Origin: Amnibacterium kyonggiense
Lineage (GTDB): Bacteria > Actinomycetota > Actinomycetes > Actinomycetales > Microbacteriaceae
Assembly: GCF_004364555.1 (NCBI RefSeq)
Contig: NZ_SOAM01000003.1
Span: 124,001-188,000 of the forward strand
DNA length: 64,000 nt
Direction: 5' to 3'
Position 1 is the first letter of the stretch. Each line of letters begins with the position of its first letter. Of this stretch, positions 60,306-64,000 are shown piece by piece. The translations under genes and the position numbers were made by a program. Below the pieces are notes generated by a model, which was given only the letters and a program-made list of their open reading frames with translations, was not told the DNA's origin and ran no database searches.

Positions 60306-61460
60306 TCAGACGGTGACGACCTCCGGCGTGCCGGTCGCGGCGCCGGGACCCATCTCGTCGGCGATGCGGTTCGCCTCCTCGATCAGCGTCGCGACGATCT
60401 CGGACTCGGGCACCGTCTTGATGACCTCGCCCTTCACGAAGATCTGCCCCTTGCCGTTACCGGAGGCGACGCCGAGGTCCGCCTCGCGCGCCTCGCCGGG
60501 CCCGTTGACGACGCAGCCCATGACCGCGACGCGCAGCGGGACGCTCATCCCCTGGAGGCCCTCGGTGACGTTCTCGGCGAGCGAGTAGACGTCCACCTGC
60601 GCGCGGCCGCAGGACGGGCACGACACGATCTCGAGCTTGCGCTCCCGGAGGTTCAGCGACTGCAGGATCTGCAGCCCGACCTTGACCTCCTCGACCGGCG
60701 GCGCCGACAGCGAGACGCGGATCGTGTCGCCGATCCCCTCCGACAGGAGGATGCCGAACGCGGTCGCCGACTTGATCGTGCCCTGGAACGCCGGACCGGC
60801 CTCGGTCACGCCGAGGTGCAGCGGCCAGTCGCCGCGCTCGGCGAGCAGCCGGTAGGCCTTCACCATCACGATCGGGTCGTTGTGCTTCACCGAGATCTTG
60901 AAGTCGTGGAAGTCGTGCTCCTCGAAGAGGCTCGCCTCCCACACCGCGCTCTCGACGAGCGCCTCCGGGGTCGCCTTCCCGTACTTCTCGAGGAGCCGCG
61001 GGTCGAGCGAGCCGGCGTTCACGCCGATGCGGATCGAGACCCCGGCTGCCTTGGCGCGCTCGGCGATCTGCTTCACCTGGTCGTCGAACTTGCGGATGTT
61101 GCCCGGGTTCACGCGCACCGCGGCGCAGCCGGCGTCGATCGCCGCGTACACGTAGTTCGGCTGGAAGTGGATGTCCGCGATGACGGGGATCTGGCTCTTC
61201 TTGGCGATGATCGGCAGCGCCTCCGCGTCGTCCCGCGACGGGACGGCGACGCGGACGATGTCGCAGCCCGACGCGGTGAGCTCCGCGATCTGCTGCAGCG
61301 TCGCGTTGATGTTCGGCGTCGGGGTCGTCGTCATGGACTGGACGCTGACCGGGGCGTCGCCGCCGACCAGCACCTTGCCGACCTTGATCTGGCGGGACTT
61401 CCGCCGCGGCGCGAGCACCTCGGGAGCGGGCTTCGGCATGCCGATGTTGAGTGCGGGCAC
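60306..61460 (-). CDS. ispG: 4-hydroxy-3-methylbut-2-enyl diphosphate synthase
   Basis: A 384-residue MEP-pathway enzyme reducing MEcPP to HMBPP at a [4Fe-4S] cluster. An N-terminal TIM barrel ([49 protein letters not shown]) precedes the cluster domain, with ligands in [14 protein letters not shown] and [20 protein letters not shown] lies close before the GTG. It follows rseP on the same strand as in other actinobacteria, with 58 bases between. Confidence 0.98.
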   Translation of the reverse strand: MPALNIGMPKPAPEVLAPRRKSRQIKVGKVLVGGDAPVSVQSMTTTPTPNINATLQQIAELTASGCDIVRVAVPSRDDAEALPIIAKKSQIPVIADIHFQPNYVYAAIDAGCAAVRVNPGNIRKFDDQVKQIAERAKAAGVSIRIGVNAGSLDPRLLEKYGKATPEALVESAVWEASLFEEHDFHDFKISVKHNDPIVMVKAYRLLAERGDWPLHLGVTEAGPAFQGTIKSATAFGILLSEGIGDTIRVSLSAPPVEEVKVGLQILQSLNLRERKLEIVSCPSCGRAQVDVYSLAENVTEGLQGMSVPLRVAVMGCVVNGPGEAREADLGVASGNGKGQIFVKGEVIKTVPESEIVATLIEEANRIADEMGPGAATGTPEVVTV

Positions 61461-61464
61461 GGCA

Positions 61465-61487
61465 CCTCCTTGCAGTCCGCCAGGCTA
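61465..61487 (-). promoter_or_regulatory. ispG promoter and ribosome binding site
   Basis: TAGCCT (61487-61482, minus strand) is followed about ten bases later by AAGGAGG, giving a very short leader of roughly 15 nt. Confidence 0.5.
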
Positions 61488-61518
61488 CGCGGCCCGGGTG
61501 AACGAGCTGCGCAGCGGC

Positions 61519-62934
61519 TCAGAGGATCGAGATGGGGTGGACGATGTCCGCGTAGATGAGCAGCAGGCTCATCCCGCCCAGGAGGATCGCGACCGCGAAC
61601 GTGAGCGGCATCAGCTTCGCGGTGTCGACGGGCCCCGGGTCACGGCGGCCGAGCAGCCGCGCGACGCCGCGGCGCAGGCCCTCCCACAGCGCGCCGATCA
61701 CGTGCCCGCCGTCGAGCGGCAGCAGCGGCACGAGGTTGAACACGAACAGCGCGATGTTGAGGCTGCCGAGGATGCCGACGAGGCTCGCGATCTTCGACGT
61801 GATCGTGATCTGCGGGCTCGCGGCGATCTCGCCGGCGACGCGGCCCACGCCGACGACGCTGATCGGCCCGTTCGGGTCCCGCTCGCCCGTGCCGAACGCC
61901 GCCTGTGCGACGCCGACGAGCCGAGCGGGGAGGTTGACGATCACGCCGGCGACGGAGGTGACGTTGTTCCACACCGCGGGGACGACCGCGGTGACGGGCT
62001 GCTGCTGCAGCGCCTCCGTCGAGGTGATGCCGATGAAGCCGACGGTCCGCGTGCGGATCCTCCCGCCGGCGTCCTTCTGCACGACGCCGGCGTCGTTCGT
62101 CACCGGGATCGTGTTCGTCGCGGGGGTGATCGCGATGCGCTCGGTGCCGCCCGCCTTCGCCGCGACCGTGAGCTCGATCCGCTTCCCGGCCGACGTCCGG
62201 ATGATCCCGGTCACGTCGTCCCACGTCTGCACGGGCCTGCCGTCGATCGCCGTGATGCGGTCGCCGGGCTTCAACGCGGTGCCGGCGGCGGGCGCGGCCT
62301 GATCGGACGGCGTGCAGGTGGTCCGCGTCTGCGTGGCCGGCACGATGCACTGCGAGATCGACGCGACGGTGGTCGTCGGCGTGAGCACGCCGAACCCCAT
62401 GAGCAGGATGCCGGTGAAGAGCACCCCGAGGATCAGGTTGACCGTCGGCCCGCCGAGCATGATCACGACGCGCTTCCAGACCGCGAGGCGGTAGAAGGCG
62501 CGGTGCTCCTCCCCCGGCTGGATCTGGTCCTGGCTCGTGTCGCGCGCGTCCTGGACGAGCGTGTTGAAGAACCCGGTCGACGCGGTGCGGGCGCGGGACG
62601 GCGCCTCGACCTCCTCGACCGCGCCCTCGACGGCCTCGCCCACGGTGGCCGGGGGGCGCCCCTCGAACAGCCGCCCGCGCCTGCCCGCCTTCGCCGGCGG
62701 GAACATGCCGACCATCGAGATGTACCCGCCGAGCGGGATCGCCTTCAGGCCGTACTCGGTCTCGCCCCGGGTCCGCGACCACACGGTCCGGCCGAAGCCG
62801 ATCATGTACTGCGTCACCCGGACGCCGAACAGCTTCGCGGGCACGAGGTGCCCGACCTCGTGCAGGCCGATGGAGAGGACCACGCCGACGGCGATCACGA
62901 GGACCCCGGCGAGGTACAGCAGGGGCTCGTTCAC
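61519..62934 (-). CDS. rseP: Site-2 protease RseP/Rip1-type intramembrane metalloprotease
   Basis: A 471-residue M50 protease. The zinc motif HEVGH lies in the first helix (IGLHEVGHLVPAKLFGV), a PDZ domain occupies about residues 215-300 (LKPGDRITAIDGRPVQTWDD), and the third zinc ligand is in LVPLLPLDGGHVIGALWEGL. Four transmembrane helices are expected. Homologues cleave anti-sigma factors to control envelope stress. The GTG has TACCCT seven bases upstream. It lies between dxr and ispG, the order seen in Mycobacterium. Confidence 0.96.
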   Translation of the reverse strand: MNEPLLYLAGVLVIAVGVVLSIGLHEVGHLVPAKLFGVRVTQYMIGFGRTVWSRTRGETEYGLKAIPLGGYISMVGMFPPAKAGRRGRLFEGRPPATVGEAVEGAVEEVEAPSRARTASTGFFNTLVQDARDTSQDQIQPGEEHRAFYRLAVWKRVVIMLGGPTVNLILGVLFTGILLMGFGVLTPTTTVASISQCIVPATQTRTTCTPSDQAAPAAGTALKPGDRITAIDGRPVQTWDDVTGIIRTSAGKRIELTVAAKAGGTERIAITPATNTIPVTNDAGVVQKDAGGRIRTRTVGFIGITSTEALQQQPVTAVVPAVWNNVTSVAGVIVNLPARLVGVAQAAFGTGERDPNGPISVVGVGRVAGEIAASPQITITSKIASLVGILGSLNIALFVFNLVPLLPLDGGHVIGALWEGLRRGVARLLGRRDPGPVDTAKLMPLTFAVAILLGGMSLLLIYADIVHPISIL

Positions 62935-62947
62935 GGCGGACAGGGTA
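62935..62947 (-). promoter_or_regulatory. Leaderless promoter -10 of rseP
   Basis: TACCCT (minus strand, 62947-62942) with seven bases to GTG. Confidence 0.45.
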
Positions 62948-63024
62948 CGTCCAGCGCCGATCAGGACGACGCGACCCGGCCGGTGCTCCCCATGAACCCG
63001 CTGAGCATCGCCGATGCGGGCGGG

Positions 63025-64000
63025 TCAGGCGGCGGCGATGACCCGGTCGGCGGCCTCCCGGGCGAGGCGGTCGGCCTCGAGTACCGCGTCGAGGTCGACC
63101 TCCCCCGCCGGCTCGGGCACCGCGGCGAGCGCCGCCTCGATGACGGGCACGATGTCGAGGAAGGCGAGCCGGCCCGCGTGGAACGCGTTCACGGCCTGCT
63201 CGTTCGCGGCGTTGAACACGGCCGGCCGGGTGCCGCCCGCCGCGCCGACGACCTTCGCGAGCGCGACGGCCGGGAACGCGTCCTCGTCGAGCGGTTCGAA
63301 CGTCCACGACTGCGGGAGCGTCCAGTCGATCGGCGCCCCGACCCCCGGCACCCGGTGCGGCCAGTCGAGTCCGAGCGAGATCGGCAGCCGCATGTCCGGC
63401 GGCGACGCCTGCGCGATCGTCGCGCCGTCGACGAACTCGACCATCGAGTGCACGACCGATTGCGGGTGGACCACGACGTCGATCGCGGAGAACGGGACGT
63501 CGAACAGCAGGTGCGCCTCGATGACCTCGAGCCCCTTGTTCACGAGCGTCGCGGAGTTCGTGGTGACCATGAGGCCCATGTCCCAGGTGGGGTGCGCGAG
63601 CGCCTGCGCGGGCGTCACCGCCCTCAGCTCTTCCCTCCGCTTCCCGCGGAACGGGCCGCCCGAGGCGGTGACGACCAGCCGGCGGACCTCGCCGTGCGAG
63701 CCGGAGGCGAGGCACTGGGCGATCGCGGAGTGCTCGCTGTCGACCGGGACGACCCGGCCGGGCGCCATCATCGGCTTCACCACGGGGCCGCCGATGATCA
63801 GCGACTCCTTGTTGGCGAGCGCCAGCACCGCGTCCGTCTCGAGGGCGGCGATCGTCGGCCCGAGCCCCGCGGCGCCCGTGATGCCGTTGACCACCACGTC
63901 CGCCTCGACGTCGCGGACGAGCGCCTCCGCGTCCCGGCTCCCCTGCGCCAGCGCACGGACGCCGAAGCGCTCGGCCTGCTCGTCGAGCAGCGCGCGGTTC
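63025..64000 (-). CDS. dxr: 1-deoxy-D-xylulose 5-phosphate reductoisomerase (3' part)
   Basis: The last 325 codons of the MEP-pathway enzyme that makes MEP from DXP; the 5' end lies right of the window. Visible motifs are VVNGITGAAGLGPTIAALE, ALANKESLIIGGPVV, VPVDSEHSAIAQCL, TASGGPFRG, HPTWDMGLMVTTNSATLVNKGLEVIEAHLLF and VVHPQSVVHSMVEF, covering the NADPH, metal and substrate sites. The reading frame continues in phase to base 64000 (NRALLDEQAERFGVRALAQG). It is the first gene of the dxr-rseP-ispG series. Confidence 0.97.
   Translation of the reverse strand, partial: NRALLDEQAERFGVRALAQGSRDAEALVRDVEADVVVNGITGAAGLGPTIAALETDAVLALANKESLIIGGPVVKPMMAPGRVVPVDSEHSAIAQCLASGSHGEVRRLVVTASGGPFRGKRREELRAVTPAQALAHPTWDMGLMVTTNSATLVNKGLEVIEAHLLFDVPFSAIDVVVHPQSVVHSMVEFVDGATIAQASPPDMRLPISLGLDWPHRVPGVGAPIDWTLPQSWTFEPLDEDAFPAVALAKVVGAAGGTRPAVFNAANEQAVNAFHAGRLAFLDIVPVIEAALAAVPEPAGEVDLDAVLEADRLAREAADRVIAAA

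Noticed and set aside
1-64000. tRNA, rRNA, insertion sequences, prophage or integron
   Set aside because: Scanning by eye found no cloverleaf ending in CCA-like acceptor pairing, no transposase or integrase motifs and no target-site duplications. A tRNAscan or Rfam run would be decisive.

Overview
The window is about 64 kb of very high-GC, densely coded DNA from an actinomycete. The gene content and small families of unknown function (DUF4192, DUF6328, DUF6412, DUF6804, a HelR-type RNA polymerase motor) point to Micrococcales, most likely Microbacteriaceae; the genus cannot be fixed by eye. No rRNA, tRNA, CRISPR array, prophage or insertion sequence was recognised, and no intergenic stretch exceeds 300 bases. 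It reads as an ordinary chromosomal core region.

Layout from the left. 1-4 kb: flavin oxidoreductase end, siderophore-interacting protein, aldo-keto reductase, HIRAN-like protein, beta-helix protein, rpsO. 4.5-12.5 kb: MarP-type protease, HelR-like RNA polymerase motor, DUF4192, apt, FKBP isomerase, MFS exporter, M50 protease. 12.5-20 kb: Tat-exported DUF1501/DUF1800 pair, DUF3137, PrsW protease, FAD-linked oxidase, DUF6328. 20-24.3 kb: nonapeptide-repeat protein, ComB-like protein, Ku and LigD (end joining). 24.4-30.6 kb: two coupled small genes including an 11-residue-repeat protein, maltokinase, oligopeptidase B, zinc-ribbon peptide, formaldehyde dehydrogenase, 2H phosphoesterase. 30.6-41.7 kb: DUF6412 and a second YidC, SNF2 helicase, FAD/Rieske-like protein, psuG-psuK, calcineurin-type phosphoesterase, Stealth transferase, SGNH hydrolase, deoC. 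41.7-64 kb: ribF, two membrane proteins, truB, panE, a degenerate uridine-kinase-like protein, GNAT, mutY, DUF6804, rbfA, infB, nusA, NIPSNAP, sbcD-sbcC, HAD phosphatase, a 54-residue membrane peptide, proS, cupin, ispG, rseP and the 3' part of dxr.

A conserved actinobacterial backbone runs through the window on the minus strand in the order dxr-rseP-ispG-proS-nusA-infB-rbfA-truB-ribF-rpsO. Unrelated blocks lie between its members. Two usual members, rimP and ylxR, are absent from their expected slots. The backbone joins isoprenoid precursor synthesis (dxr, ispG), envelope stress proteolysis (rseP) and translation.

Two properties recur. Many genes that are not translationally coupled have a TAnnnT-type hexamer only 6-9 bases before the start codon and no Shine-Dalgarno, implying leaderless mRNAs; this decided several starts. 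Long near-perfect inverted repeats sit at gene ends, some sharing sequence between distant sites. I saw no obviously new multi-gene system. The best leads are the altered Rieske-like domain, the infB leader with two competing hairpins, the coupled upstream ORF at the cupin gene, the hendecad-repeat protein beside maltokinase, and the kinase-like protein without a P-loop lysine.
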